From positions 2,970,383-3,034,382 of the forward strand of contig JYIP02000004.1 of assembly GCA_001051155.2 (NCBI GenBank): 64,000 bases of DNA. The letters are read 5' to 3'. Numbering within the stretch: position 1 is the stretch's first letter; each line of letters starts with the position of its first letter. The notes beneath the pieces were generated by a model. That model had not been told where the DNA came from. It was given only the letters and a program-made list of their open reading frames with translations, and did not search any database. The position numbers and the translations under genes were made by a program. Shown here one piece after another: positions 30,761-43,164 of this stretch. The stretch is from Chrysoporthe austroafricana (lineage: Eukaryota > Ascomycota > Sordariomycetes > Diaporthales > Cryphonectriaceae).

Positions 30761-33700
30761 ATGGACAACAGCCACAGCCAGCAGAGCCAGCAGAGCCAGC
30801 AGAGCCAGCATAGCCTGCACAGCCAGCACAGCCTGCACAGCGGCCATGACGACCGGGCGCAGCACCTCCTGCCGCCCCTCTCCCCCGTGGCTCACCGGAG
30901 GCGCTCCCGCCCTGCGTCGCGCATACACAGCAGGAGGGGCTCCATCACGGAGGAGCCCAACGAGAGGACCTCCCTCCTCGGTGCCTCGAGGGCCCGCGTC
31001 AGGATCTCGAGCGAGGCCAACTCGCCGCGCACGCCGCGCACGCCGCGCACGCCTCGCCCGCCGCTGTCCACGGGCAACAGCTTTCTAGGTTCGTCTGCAC
31101 CCGCCCGCTGCCCTGCCCTGCGTCCGCGCCGTCGGTGCGAGTCCTGCCGCTGACCGTCTTGTGCTTCCCCCGCTGCAGGCAGTAGCCTCCCGAGCAAGCA
31201 CCACTTCCGGGGCGAGTCCTGGGGCGGCCGGCTGATCCAGGCGCTCTCCCAACACCAGGACTCCCTGTCCGAGTCCAAGGGCTCCCTCGTTCCCGACGAC
31301 CGCGTGTGGTACGACCAGTTCACCTCCACCGACTGGGTTCACGACAGCATCGCCGATGCCTACCGGGCGAAGGCCCTGCGGAGCCGGAAGGACTTCTGGG
31401 GCCGGATATACCTCGCCTTCGACGGCGCCCAGGGCTGGATCCTCTCGGCCCTGGTCGGCTTCATCGTCGCCGTCCTGGCCTACTGCATCAACGTCTCCGA
31501 GCAGGTCATCTTCGACTGGAAGGACGGCTACTGCGCCAAGGGCTGGTATCTCAGCGAGCGGCGGTGCTGCCCCCTGGGCGACTGCACCGACTGGGTCTCC
31601 TGGTCTGACGTCGTCAAGGGGCTGCCCTTCGGCGACCACTGGAGGGAGTTCGTCATCTACGTCTTCTGGGTCAACGCCCTCGCCATCGCCGCCTGCCTCC
31701 TGACGCTCCTGACTAAGACCGTCGTCCCTTCGGCGTACAGGCTGGGCACGCTGGACGAGAACCTCGCGGCCGAGGCTGCCGTCCTGGTCGACAATGAGCC
31801 CCAGGATGAGGAGGCGGAGGCCAGCCCCCCGCATCGACAGCAGCAGCAGGCGACCGTCAGCGCTGAGTCTTCTTCGCCGCCGATGGTCTACTACTCCGCC
31901 GCTGGTAGCGGGGTCGCCGAGGTGCGCGTCATCCTCAGCGGTTTCGTTCTTCACGGATTCTTGGGCCTGAAGACCCTTATCATCAAGTCCTTGGGTCTGG
32001 TGCTCAGCGTGGCGTCCGGTCTCAGCCTCGGCAAGGAAGGCCCCTACGTGCACATCGCGACTTGTGTGGGCAACATCGCGTGCCGACTTTTTGAGAAATA
32101 CGACCGGAACGACGGCAAGAGGCGAGAGGTGCTCTCGGCCGCTGCGGCCGCCGGTGTCGCTGTGGCCTTCGGCGCACCTCTTGGCGGCGTCCTGTTCGGC
32201 CTGGAGGAGGTGGCTTATTTCTTCCCGGCAAAGACGCTCTTCCGGACCTTCTTTTGCTGCATCATCGCGGCGCTCAGTCTCAAGTTCCTCAATCCATACG
32301 GGACCCACAAGATCGTCATGTTTCAGGTACACTACGCTGCCGACTGGGAATACTTCGAACTGATCAGCTTCGTCGTCGTCGGGTTTGTCGGCGGGTCCCT
32401 CGGTGCTCTGTTCATCAAGGCATCGCGCTATTGGGCCAAGAGCTTCAGGAAGATCCCAGCCATCAAGCGGTACCCGCTGGTTGAGGTCATCTTGGTCGCT
32501 CTCATCACCGGGTTGTTGTCGTATTGGAACGGCCTGGTCAAACTGCCGGTTGCGAAGCTGATGTACAACCTCGCCGCTCCTTGTGATTCTAGTGAAGACA
32601 GCCTAGATGAGGCTGTTCTATGTCCGGAGACGCGGGACGACATTCCTCCCATTCTCCTGAACCTTCTGGTGGCTTTCTTGATCAAGGGATCCTTGACGGT
32701 CATCACCTTTGGAATCGTAAGTTCCACAAATCCTTCACTGACACGCCACTCGTTCCTTGGATGTCCTTGATCGTCTTTTCGGAAAAGGTCTGCTTCGTGA
32801 TCAGTGAAACTAACGAGGCTTCATCCGCAGAAAGTTCCTGCCGGTATTTACGTCCCGTCCATGGTGGTAGGCGGTCTGGTGGGCCGGCTGATTGGTCACA
32901 CCGTCCAGTGGCTTGTGTTCACATTCAATCACTGGCCTGTATGGGACCGCTGTTCTAGGATAGGAGGGGCCACCTGTATCCAGCCTGGCGTATATGCGCT
33001 GATTGCCGCCGGTTCTACCATGTGTGGCGTGACCCGGCTCTCCGTCACCCTGGCGGTCATCTTGTTCGAGCTCACAGGCAGCCTCGACTACGTGCTCCCG
33101 TTCTCCTTGGCCATCCTCGTGGCCAAATGGACGTCGGATTTCATCGAGCCCGTCAGCATATATGTAAGTTAGAGAGATGGACGAACCGCTTAACATTGTG
33201 CTGACCACAACCAGGACCTCTTAACGGAGCTGAACTCGTACCCCTTCCTCAACAACAAGCACAAGCCGATCTTCACGTCGGACCTCGCGGACATCGTGCC
33301 CCGCGTCCGGCGCGAGCGGGTCATCGACATCACGAACTCCCCGCTGGTCTCGGCGGCGAGCCTCCGGCGGAAGCTCGAGCGGCTGCACGCGGCGGGCGAG
33401 ATCGACGGCGGCCTGCCCATCCTGCGCGACGGGACCCTGGTGGGCCTGATCCCGGCGCCGGACCTCGAGTTCGCGCTCGACCAGCTCTCCGACGAGAGCT
33501 CCGACCTCTGCCTCATGGCCAACGTGCCGTCCATCGACGACTCGGACGACGGGAGCACGGACCCCACCGACTTCACGAGATACATCGACCCGGTAGGTTT
33601 TTTTTTTTATCTGTACTGCGAGGGGGGTTCTTGAGAGAGTGTGTGGTCTGACAGGTTACACAGGCACCGGTGGCCCTCGACATACATTCGCCCATGGACC

Positions 33701-33834
33701 TGGTCTACGAGTGCTTCGCGAAGCTCGGGCTGCGGTACATCTGCGTCCTCCGCGAGGGCAAGTATGCCGGTATGACGCACAAGAAGAGGTTCGTCAAGTA
33801 CATGAGGGAGCTGGAGCACGAGGAGGGCTCCTAG
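30761..33834 (+). CDS. CLC-family voltage-gated chloride channel or Cl-/H+ exchanger
   Basis: Five exons: 30761-31088, 31179-32716, 32831-33163, 33215-33592 and 33664-33834 (the last could begin at 33655, adding three residues). The protein has 915 residues. A Gln/Ser-rich tract (QSQQSQQSQ) and a basic Ser/Thr-Pro region open it. The CLC core has GSGVAEVRVILSGF (in place of the usual GSGIPE), GKEGPYVH with the gating Glu, FGLEEVAYFFP, and KVPAGIYVPSM. Two CBS domains follow, around RRERVIDITNSPLVSA and HSPMDLVYECFAKLGLRYICVL. The gating Glu and the inner Glu in GLEE fit an exchanger of endomembranes. It probably sets pH or Cl- in Golgi/vacuolar compartments, like yeast Gef1. Confidence 0.9.
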
Positions 33835-34186
33835 ACGCAGGCAGGCGCCCTCACAGGCCAGAGCGTTGTATAGTATACCTGGGATTTTCTTATATGGGCC
33901 ATTTTCCTCTGTTCGGATTTCTTCTTGCATATCTTCCTGGAAAAAAAGGAGACGTTCACTGCATCTTTGGGTTAGAACGGCCCGGACAGCATCTTTTTTA
34001 TTCTCCTGTCGGCTCGCATTGGTGGTCTGTGGCGTTCTGAGTCTGCATATGTATGCTTTCATATCCAGGGGTGGTCGTGACTGGGTAGTAATAAATTACT
34101 GGTGGGTTCATACCGACGACCCTGTCCTGGTGTGCTCGTTCTTGTACGATGTCATGTGGGTATCTCGTCCTGATACGCCATGAACA
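33835..34186. other. Short spacer between convergent gene ends
   Basis: 352 bases holding the 3' flanks of the chloride channel and photolyase genes. Nothing else seen. Confidence 0.6.
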
Positions 34187-36289
34187 TTACGTCTTCTGCT
34201 TCTTCACATGCCTGTCCATGGGCCCCTTGGCCCGCTTGGTCCCATTTTTGGTCTTTTCCTTGCCCTCCTCGTCTTTGCTCCCGGTACCATCGGCGTCCTC
34301 TCCATCATCGCTCTCACCAATGGCCCCTTCCATCTCCTCATCCTCACCGCCGCCTTCGAACAAGCTCTTGTAGCTCCCGTCCAGGACCTCCTTATCGTTG
34401 CCGTGCAGGCCCACCTCAAAGGCCTTCTTCATGCTCGCGATGCAGATCTTCCTCCGCTCGGCAAAGTCAAACAAGGGCTTCGGGTACGTGCCCTCCTCTA
34501 GCTCCACGCCCACGCCGGGGAACTCGACTAGCCGCACGCCGGCCTTCTTCAGGTCGGGCAGCGGCGCCTTCCAGGGCTCGTAGATGTACCTGCTAGGCAG
34601 GTCCTGCAGCTCCGGCACCCAGCGCCGCACGAAGGCGCCCTCGCGGTCCCACTTCTGCCCGAAGCTGACGGGGCTGTAGCAGCGGTAGTACTGCGCGAAG
34701 AAGGCGGTGCAGCTGAGCCACTGCCAGTTGCCGCTGTTGCACGCGGGCTCGTGGTCGAGCAGCAGCTCGGCGAAGACATCGGCGCCGCGCTCCCAGTGCA
34801 CGTAGCACCCGCCGCGCGTGAGGAAGCACGCCACGGCGTGCCGCCCCAGGTGGTGGATCCAGCCGTCGCGCCGCAGCTGCCGCATCAGCGCGTCGATCCA
34901 CGGGAACCCCGTCGTGCCCGCCGCCCACCGCCGGAACCACTCGTCCGCCCGCGCCGAGTCGACCTCGTACGCACCGGGGACCGCGACCGTTGGCGGCCCC
35001 TCCTCCTCGTCCTCGTCGCCGCCGCTCGCCGACGACGACGCCGCCTCCATCTTCGACGGTAGGTGCCACGGCACGAACCGGACCTGCGGGTTGTGCGCCG
35101 TCTGCGCCATGGCGCGGCCCAGCGCCGCCTGGCAGGCGAAGTACATGTCGCGGAAGAGCAGCTGGCCCGTCAGGCTCTCGGGCGGGGCCGACGCCTGCGC
35201 GCGGTGCCGCTTGCACGCCTCCACCGCGCGGTGGTAGAAGAGCCGCGGCGAGAGCGCGCCGAAGTGCAAGGCGGGGCTGAGCAGCGTCGTGCTCGGCGTG
35301 TCAAGCGCCGCCGGGCTTGTGCGCGGCTTGCGGAACGCCGCCGCGCCCGCCGCGTCCGCCATGACCTCGTCGAGCCGCGCCAGCGCCGCCGTCTCCCCGC
35401 CCCGGTGCGGCGTCGTCGCCGCCGCGAGCCCCAGCTCCGCCAGCGTCTCGACCGCGAAGTCGCCCCGCGGGCCCGCGATGCCGGTGTAGCTCCGGTCCTC
35501 GCGCTCGCGCCAGCTGGCATTGAGGTCCGGGCCCTCGCCCGCCGCCCCATCGTCACGCCCGGAGGCCTCAAGCTCGTCGACGGGCGTGTCGCCCGGGTCC
35601 GGCAGGCTGTCCGGCGTGGCGACCGGCTCCAGCACCGGGCCGAGCTTCGCGCCGGCGGCCTGCAGCTGGCCCAGGCTCATGGTCGGGCGGCCGCCGTTGG
35701 CGCGGACGACCTCGTCCGGGTCCCAGAGGGTGCGGCCCGAGGCGGTGACGACCTCGACGCCGGCGGCGCGCGCGCACTCGGCGACGGCGCGGTCGCGGCC
35801 CCGCGCGTAGGCGTCCGTGTCGCGCTCGAAGACGAGGTGCGTCACGCGCCAGGCGCGGAAGAGCCGCGGGAAGAGCGTCTGGGGCGCCTCGCGCAGGACG
35901 AAGAGCTGGGACTTGGGGTTGAGCTTGGTGATGGAGGCCGAGAGGTCGTTCTGGCAGTCGAGTCTTTTTTTTTTTTTTACATGCTCTCAGCTATTGTGGC
36001 ATCTAAGCTAGGACAGAGAAGGGGGGGTGGGCGCTCACAGGAACTGCCACCTGTTCGACCCGCCCTTGGCCTTGTAGACGTAGTGCGGATCCCACGTGAA
36101 AATGGGCCAGAGGCACTCTGGCTCCAGGTCCAGCGCGGCCTTGAGGGCCGGGGAGTCATGAAGCCTGAGGTCGGTCCTAAACCCTGCGAAGAGATGAGTG
36201 CCTTGAGTATACATTTCGGAAGAATCTCAGACAGGCCTCGTCTTTAGGGAGAAGGACTTACAGTAGACCACTCTCGCAGATTTGCCCAT
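34187..36289 (-). CDS. (6-4) photolyase/animal-type cryptochrome
   Basis: Exons 36289-36262, 36183-36039 and 35963-34187 give 649 residues. The first exon codes for only nine residues plus one base, starting MGKSARVVYW across the junction. The N-terminal alpha/beta domain has NRWQFLLDCQNDL. The FAD domain has WIHHLGRHAVACFLTRGGCY, keeping both active-site His typical of (6-4) photolyases, then NSGNWQWLSCTAFF and YSPVSFGQKWD. It should repair UV (6-4) lesions with light or act as a blue-light receptor; the sequence alone cannot separate these. The C-terminal extension of about 70 residues is acidic and ends in KRAKGPMDRHVKKQKT, a likely nuclear signal. Intron 2 ends in an A-run directly before the acceptor. 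Confidence 0.88.
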
Positions 36290-37610
36290 GGTAGAGGTTA
36301 CTTGCGCTGTCTGAGTGGCACGAATCAAGACGCGCAATAATATCCAAGTCTGCGAAGAAAGAGAAGACGGAAAATCCAAAGCAAGCGAGCGTCCGCCCTG
36401 AGGGCCTCTCGTGCTGAGGCCCCGAGTCCCGACCCAGTCATGATGTCAAGACTCGCTCGAGACCATGAAGACCCCTGTTCCGGGTCCAGCTCACAGTCTA
36501 GATCCGCGATCTGCTGGGAATATGCTTAGAGTACTTAGATCGGCCACGAATGCAGGGACCAAGACACTCAATTCTGCCCTCGACGCTAAGCCAGTAGTTT
36601 TGGGCTATGTCTAGGGAGCGTTGTTCAAGCTAAGGAAAGACAAGAAGAGCTGGCCGAGGTGGAGCATCCAGATATTCATATTCGGCAGGGGATCACGAGG
36701 GAATGCATTTATCCTCGTCTGCCCAGCGTCATCAGGACTCTCTGGCTTGGTCCAATCCACATGCGGGCCGTGCCGAGCCTGCGTGCGAATCATGCGCTTC
36801 GGAACCGTGATGCGCAGAGGGGGTCATTATCTCATACAGTTCCCAGGCATATCCAGACTCACCAGCGAGATGAGCACTGGATATTGCAGATAAGTCATGG
36901 AGTTGTGATCACAAATATTCCTCACGGTGGCTGGTGAAACACCTTCGCTGGTGAAAGTAGGTGCTTCAAGTTGCCAGGGGATATAGTAAAGCCACCAACC
37001 AAAGCAAAGACGAATAAAAGAAATGAAAAAGGAGGAGGGGGGAAAAAAAAAGAAAAGAGAAAAAAGAAGCAGGATTCTCCGAGATCTCCTAGGTCACACC
37101 TCGAAGAGATCCCTTCAAGCTGGCATCACACGAGGGCTACTTCTTACCACCAGACGGAGCCCGACCTACCGCGCCGTCTGGCAAAAACCACGCGAAGCCA
37201 CCACGGAAGCCATCCCGAGACGCCCTCGGCCACATCACAGCAAATGCAGGCAGTAGATATTTCTATTCTATTGACGGGCTCTCTATGTATCTGCCCGGGG
37301 TCTTCTGGCCGCCTCCCCCAACGTCCCGGCGCGCGGCTCCGCGGGCCGCGTCTCCGCCCGCCGTGCTGAGCAGGAGAGGGCGCTGCAGCTCACGTCCCAC
37401 GACAGAGGGCTGCAGGGCCGAGGAGCAGCCAGGACCGAAGCAGCCACCAGGTGGCCAAGCCGCGAGCAGGGCCGACGAGACGGGTGGGCTGCTGTGCTGC
37501 GCGCGGTGTCGCGGCCCTCGAGCGTACGGGCAAGCTCCTCGCTTACAGCGCACGACGGTCCGCAGGAACGCCCTTCCCTTCCCTCCCTCAGACCGGGACG
37601 AAGGCGCCGG
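36290..37610. other. Intergenic, no gene recognised
   Basis: Upstream flank of the photolyase gene and downstream flank of the acyl-CoA synthetase-like gene. It includes an A/G-rich low-complexity patch near 37020-37070. Confidence 0.55.
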
Positions 37611-39693
37611 TCACGGCTGCTCCCTGTGCTGGCCGTGGCGCGCCCACTCGCGCAGGACGTTCTTGCGGATCTTGCCGGTGCTGGTCTTGGGCAGCTCGGC
37701 GACGACCTCGACCTCGCGCGGGACCATGAACCGCGGGATCTGGCCCTGCTCCCGGGCCCACGCCACGACGGCGCGGCCGTCGACCACCCGGCCCGGCCGC
37801 GCCGTCACGTACGCCTTGGGCCGCTCGCCCCAGTGCGAGTCGGCGACCGCCACCACGCCCGCCTCGAGGATGTCCGGGTGCTTCACGAGGGCGCTCTCGA
37901 GGGCCACCGAGGAGATGTTCTCGCCGCCTAGAGGGGGGGGGGGCACATTAGTGAGGAGACAAGGAGGAGGAACAGGTGATGCATGTATATATGTAGTCAG
38001 GATACACACCAGAGATGATGATGTCCTTGGCCCGGTCGAGGATCTGCACGCTGCCGTCGGGGTGGCAGACAGCCAGGTCGCCCGAGTGCAGGCCGCCGCC
38101 GGCGAACAGCTTGCGCGTGGCCTCGGGGTCGTCGAGGTAGCCCTTGGCGCAGATGTTGCCGAAGAAGACGATCTCGCCGATCTCGTGCCCGTCGCGCGCG
38201 ACGTCGACGAGCACGCCCTCGGGCTGGTCGGTGCGCACGACGCGCACGGGCAGGCTGGTGACGAAGCCGTGGCCCTGGCGCGCCATGCGCGCGTACTTGT
38301 CGCGGGGCTCGAGGTCGTCCCACTCGGGCAGCACGTAGCCCTTGGTGATGGGCCCGTACGTCTCGGTCATGCCGTAGACGTGCACGGGGCGCAGGTTCAG
38401 GGCGGTCATCTGCTCGAAGAGGTGGCCCGTCGGCGGCGAGGCGGCGACGGTCACGCGGCACGGGTGCCGCAGCCGCTCGGCGTGCGGGTCCGCGCAGAGC
38501 AGCGTGTTGACCGTCGGCGCGGCGTTGAAGTGCGTCACGCGCTCCTCCTTGAGCAGGCGCCACAGCAGCGGGTAGTCGATCTTGCGGAGGCAGATGCTGG
38601 TGCCGCGGACGGCGACGATGGACCACGGGAACGTCCAGCCCATGGCGTGGAACCTGGCTCTCGTCAGCGCCGGCGCCCAGAAGAGAAGGGGGAAGAGGGA
38701 GGCAGACGAGGGAAGGGGAGAGAGAGGGAGTGTGCCTCACTCACATCGGCAGGGTCCACAGGTACCGGCAGCGCCCCTCGTCGGTGTTCAGCCCGCTCTC
38801 GATGACGTTGCCCAGGGCGGCGAGGTACGCGCCGCGGTGGGTGTAGACGACGCCCTTGGGGCGGGAGGTCGTGCCGGACGTGAAGGGGATGGCCAGCATG
38901 CCGTCCTCGTCGTCGGCCTGGGCGTGGAGGCCCGCCCAGCCGCGGGCGCCGGTCTCCCGGTCGCGCGTCAGGCCCTCGAGGATGATCTCGTCGAAGGGCC
39001 CGCAGAGCTCGCCCTCGGTGGCGTCGGTGTCCTACGTAGCGACGGGTGTCAGCCTGATTTCTCGCACCCCTCCCCTTTCTCCTCCCCCCCACAACAGCAG
39101 CGCCGGATGATGGGCGGACCGACCGTGTCCACGACGACCTTCACGCCGGGCCGGGCGCGCCGGAACGCCCCCAGCAGGCCCTCGAACTCCCAGTCGGCGA
39201 GGACGAGGTCGACGCCGGCGCGGCCGAAGATGTAGGCGACGTCGTCCTCGCCGAGGCGGTAGTTGGCGGGGACGACGACGGCGCCGGCGGCGGGGACGCC
39301 GTAGATGCTCTCGAGGAAGGCCGGCGTGTTGGTCATGAGCACGCCGACGCGCCGGTGGCCGTGCGCCCGCAGGTAGTAGGCGAGCCCGCGCGCGCGGTCG
39401 GCGAACTCCTCGTACGTGCGGCGCAGCGTCGCGCCGTTGGTCGTGATGTGCACGATGGCCTCGGCGCGCGGCTCGATGGCGGCGGCCCGCGGGAGGAAGA
39501 AGGTCGGCGAGAGCGTGTGGATGTGGTGGCCGCGCGCCTGCTGCGCCTGCGCCTGTCCGCCGGCCCCCGCGGAGGAGGCGTCGTCTGGTGGTGGTAGTGT
39601 TGGTGGTGAGGGCTGCGGCGGGGAGGAGGAGGACGACGACGACGACCACAGGTGCCCGAGGACGTTCCTCAGGCGAGACGTAGGGTCCGACAT
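37611..39693 (-). CDS. AMP-forming acyl-CoA synthetase-like enzyme
   Basis: Exons 39693-39124, 39031-38745, 38653-38010 and 37927-37611 give 605 residues in consistent phase. A Ser-rich start (a run of about eight Ser) precedes the adenylation domain. Core motifs are FTSGTTSRPKGVVYTHRG, the YGMTETYGP block, GLHSGDLAV with the conserved Asp, the hinge DRAKDIIISGGENI and the C-terminal PKTSTGKIRKN with the catalytic Lys. It activates a carboxylic acid with ATP and then transfers it to CoA. The overall pattern (short linker, VYTHRGAYL, HAMGWTFPW) resembles the medium-chain/aromatic acid group rather than very-long-chain enzymes. No SKL-type peroxisomal signal is seen: the end is EQP. Substrate unknown. 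Confidence 0.88.
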
Positions 39694-40321
39694 CGTGGGC
39701 GTCGGCCTCGCGGTCTGCCCAGATTAAACTATGTGGTCAGGATGGACGGCGTGTCTCCCTGCGACAAGCAGCAGCAAAGCTGTCGAGAACAGAAGAAGAC
39801 GATGTGTCCCGAGGGGTTGGTTTGATGAGGGCTTCAGCAAGACGACCGCGCAGACGAGCCCCAGGTCTCCTTCACACACACACACAATACACACACACGC
39901 ACCACAGCGAGGATCACAACAGGATGCTCAGGACCGCGACGGGCGCACAAGGTGCCGTCATCTAGGCGCGCAGCTCGACAAGGTCGGTGGGGAGAGGTCG
40001 GCGGATGACGGGCGCAAACGCCGCGCGCGCCATGGCAGCGATACAACCCGAGGCCCGTGGTCGCAGCCACGGCCAGTTCCGAGGTCACCTGCCCTGATCC
40101 GTACGTAGGCCCCCCACGCCGTCCGTTCAGCCGTCCGCATACTACGTACTATAGTAGTATGTAGTAGTACTGTGCTGCAGCTTGGGGAACGCGGTGGGGC
40201 GGGGGTCGCTGGCGTGGTGCTGCTTATGCTGGTGCTGGCGCTGGTGCTTGTGGGGAAGACTTACACGGGACTACTCGGTAATACTATAAGTATCATAGTA
40301 CTGGGGTACATAGTCATTGGT

Positions 40322-40341
40322 ACGATACTGTATAGTATCGT
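40322..40341. repeat. Short inverted repeat in a TACTAT-rich region
   Basis: Arms ACGATACT and AGTATCGT around a 4-base loop form a perfect 8-bp hairpin. Several related GTAC/ATAGTA words lie within 200 bases. Confidence 0.6.
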
Positions 40342-40557
40342 CTGTACATAGTACCCAGAGCACTATAGTGAAATAACGGGCCGCTGAGAGCGACCACCCC
40401 GCATATGCTCTACATTTATTTCCCCCGCCGTCTCGTCTCCTGTCCATCAGTCCCACTCACCTGTCTCATCCTCCAGGCTCGCTGCTCATTTCCTCACCAC
40501 TGACCTACCGCACAGCATGTGTAATGACGAGCAGTGCCCACCTGTGGGGAAGAGGGG

Positions 40558-40560
<3 letters not shown>

Positions 40561-40588
<28 letters not shown>
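40561..40588. repeat. (GGCA)n microsatellite
   Basis: About seven tandem GGCA units. Confidence 0.9.
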
Positions 40589-41026
40589 CCACGGCTCCAC
40601 CCCAGATCGCCCTTGTGGGTCGCCCTATAGTCAATGCAACCGCTCTCGTTGGCACGACGGCGAATTTTCCCCAGAATGGCGTTGCGGGGGATTGGCCCCA
40701 TCCTACCTACCCCAGACGCCAGCGAGCCTACCTGTGCGTCCGTGCTGCTACTACTACTCAGTATGTGTTATGCATACTGGGGACCACCGGACGGACGGGC
40801 GGGCGGGCGACCGACTCGCTGCCCTGCCCTTCCCCAGCCCCTTTCGAGGCTGTATGCGGCGATGTTCGCCGCATTGGGATCGACCCACGGCCTCACCTCC
40901 CGTGACCGCGCGCTGTGCTGGGCAGTCGTTCTATGATCTTCTGTGGGCAGACGGGTACGGCATCAGGAGCTCATAAATACAACGAAACCTCCATGTTAGA
41001 GGGGAGGAGAGAGAGGGGGCCAGACA

Positions 41027-41027
<1 letters not shown>

Positions 41028-41068
<41 letters not shown>

Positions 41069-41069
41069 C
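41028..41069. repeat. (GGCA)n microsatellite, second tract
   Basis: About ten tandem units, preceded by GACA variants, about 100 bases before the transporter ATG and so probably in its leader. Confidence 0.9.
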
Positions 41070-41105
41070 GCTGTTGTTGTTCTCTCGCCAGCTGATCTGA
41101 TCACG

Positions 41106-41133
41106 CTTCTTCTTCTTCTTCTTCTTCTTCTTC
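41106..41133 (+). repeat. (CTT)n pyrimidine run in the transporter leader
   Basis: About nine CTT units shortly before the ATG at 41170; pyrimidine tracts are common near fungal transcription starts. Confidence 0.85.
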
Positions 41134-41169
41134 AAGACACACAATCTTGTCTTCCTCACGCGGCCCACG

Positions 41170-43164
41170 ATGGTATCGACATCAGAGGACACCGAGCCCA
41201 AGACGGGCGTCCAGCACTGCGAGGTCAGCCCGCAGGAGGCCCGGCAGAACTATGTCGCGCCCGGTGCGTCTTCCTCCTCCTCCCCGTGGTTTCCTATCAG
41301 GTGCAGACGGGCTGACTACGGCCGACAGGGTTCGCCGGCCTGTTCCAGTCCCGATACGTCGTCTTCTGCGCCGTCTTCGTGTGCCTCGGCGGCTTCCTCT
41401 TCGGCTACGACCAGGGCGTCATCTCCATCGTCCTCGTCATGCCCCAGTTCCAGGACCGCTTCCACCAGGTTTCTGATACAGCGCCCGGCGGGGGCTTCTA
41501 CAGTAAGTGGTCTCTCTCCCTCTCTCTCGTAGCCAGAGGAGACCCCGATCTGACAGCCGGCGCAGAGGGGCTCATGACCGCCATGATCGAGCTCGGGGCG
41601 TTCATAGGTACGTCGCGCACCGCCTCCCACAGAGAGACGAGGGGGAAGAGAGAAGAGGAACCTACCGGCTGACATGCTCCCCCGTGAGGCGCCTTCAACA
41701 ACGGCTGGATCGCCGACAGGCTGTCCCGCAAGTACTCCATCGTGGTCGCGGCCGCCGTCTTCATCGTCGGCTCCGCCGTGCAGACGGGCGCCGTCGACTT
41801 CGCGATGCTCGTCGTCGGCCGGCTCGTGGGCGGCGTGGGCGTCGGCATGCTGAGCATGGTCGCGCCGCTGTACATCTCCGAGGTGGCGCCGCAGGAGATC
41901 CGCGGGTCGCTGCTCGTGCTCGAGGAGTTCGCCATCGTGTTCGGCATCGTCGTCGCCTACTTCATCACCTTCGGCACCCGCCTGCTCGCCGCCTCCGAGT
42001 GGTCCTACCGCCTGCCCTTCCTCCTCCAGGTCCTCCCCGCCGTCTTCCTCGCCGCCGCCGCCGCCCTCCTCCCCTTCTCCCCGCGCTGGCTCGCCCAGCG
42101 CGGCCGCGACGCCGAGTGCCTCGCCAGCCTCGCCCGCCTGCGCCGCCTGCCCGCCGCCGACCCGCGCGTCCAGGCCGAGTGGCTCGACATCCGCGCCGAG
42201 GCCGCCTTCCACCGCGAGGTCGCCGCCGAGCGCCACCCGGACCTGGGCCTGTCCGACCCCGCCGGCGCCGGTGGGGGCAGCGCGCGCGGCCTGGCCGCCG
42301 CCGTGCGCCTCGAGCTCTCCGCCTACGCCGACTGCCTCCGCGGCGGCTACCGGCGGCGCACCATGATCGGCGTCGCGCTCATGTTCTTCCAGCAGTTCGT
42401 CGGCATCAACGCCCTCATCTACTACTCGCCGAGCCTCTTCGAGACCATGGGCATCGGCTACGACATGCGCCTCGTCCTGGGCGGCGTCCTCAACGTCACC
42501 CAGTTCGTCGGCGTCGCCACCAGCCTGTACACCATGGACGCCTGGGGCCGCCGCCCGCTGCTGATCGGCGGCGCCGCTGTCATGGCCGTCTGCCACGTCG
42601 TCATGGCCGTCCTCGTCGGCCTCTACAACGGCCGCTGGGCCGACCACCCCGCCCAGGGCTGGGTCTCGGTCGCCTTCCTCTTCCTGTACATGCTCGTCTT
42701 CGGCGCCTCCTGGGGGCCCGTCCCGTGGGGTACGTCTCTCCTACCGTGATCCCGCCTCCCTGCCCCCCCCTCCTTTCCGAACAACAACAGCCTCCAGCGG
42801 TAAGCGCGGCTAACGGCGTCCTCCAGCGATGCCGAGCGAGATCTTCCCCTCCTCGATCCGGTCCCACGGCGTCGCGCTCAGCACGTGCTCGACCTGGCTG
42901 AACAACTTCATCATCGGGCTGATCGTGCCGCCCATGATCCAGAACACCCGCGGCTTCGGCGCCTACGTCTTCTTCGCCGTCTTCTGCGCCCTCGCCCTGC
43001 TGTGGGCCTGGTTCCTCGTCCCCGAGACCAAGGGCCGCAGCCTCGAGGAGATGGACCAGGTCTTCGGCGACATGACGGCGGCCGCGGACGAGGCCCGCAA
43101 GCGCGAGATCCTGGCCGGCCTGAGGGAGAGCGCCCGCCGCCAGGAGGGAGAGGGAGATGCCTGA
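41170..43164 (+). CDS. MFS sugar transporter (sugar porter family)
   Basis: Five exons: 41170-41263, 41329-41502, 41557-41607, 41689-42729 and 42827-43164; every junction splits a codon after its first base. The protein has 565 residues and 12 expected membrane segments. Signature motifs are FLFGYDQGVIS in TM1, the DRLSRKYS loop, GRLVGGVGVGMLSMVAPLYI with SEVAPQEIRG, LPFSPRWLAQRGRD, QQFVGINALIYYSP, WGRRPLL and the final LVPETKGRSLEEMDQVF. It imports a hexose or related sugar at the plasma membrane. Its neighbour at 43659 is a convergent beta-glucosidase that could release glucose, a sensible but unproven partnership. Confidence 0.92.

Larger units (their letters stand above)
39694..41169. other. 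Divergent intergenic region with simple repeats
   Basis: Lies between the acyl-CoA synthetase-like gene and the sugar transporter, which are transcribed apart. It holds two GGCA microsatellites, a CTT run, a TACTAT/ATAGTA-rich stretch at 40140-40380 and a TATA-like CATAAATAC near 40972. No ORF is credible. Confidence 0.6.

Noticed and set aside
31085..32332. 415-residue minus-strand ORF
   Set aside because: Lies opposite the CLC channel exons, whose motifs are clear; an antisense by-product of GC-rich codons.
35063..36247. 394-residue plus-strand ORF
   Set aside because: Antisense to the photolyase gene; Arg/Ala-rich composition without motifs.
37285..38805. 506-residue plus-strand ORF
   Set aside because: Antisense to the acyl-CoA synthetase-like gene, which has all adenylation motifs on the other strand.
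41316..42647. 443-residue minus-strand ORF
   Set aside because: Antisense to the sugar transporter; Asp/Gly/Glu-rich shadow.
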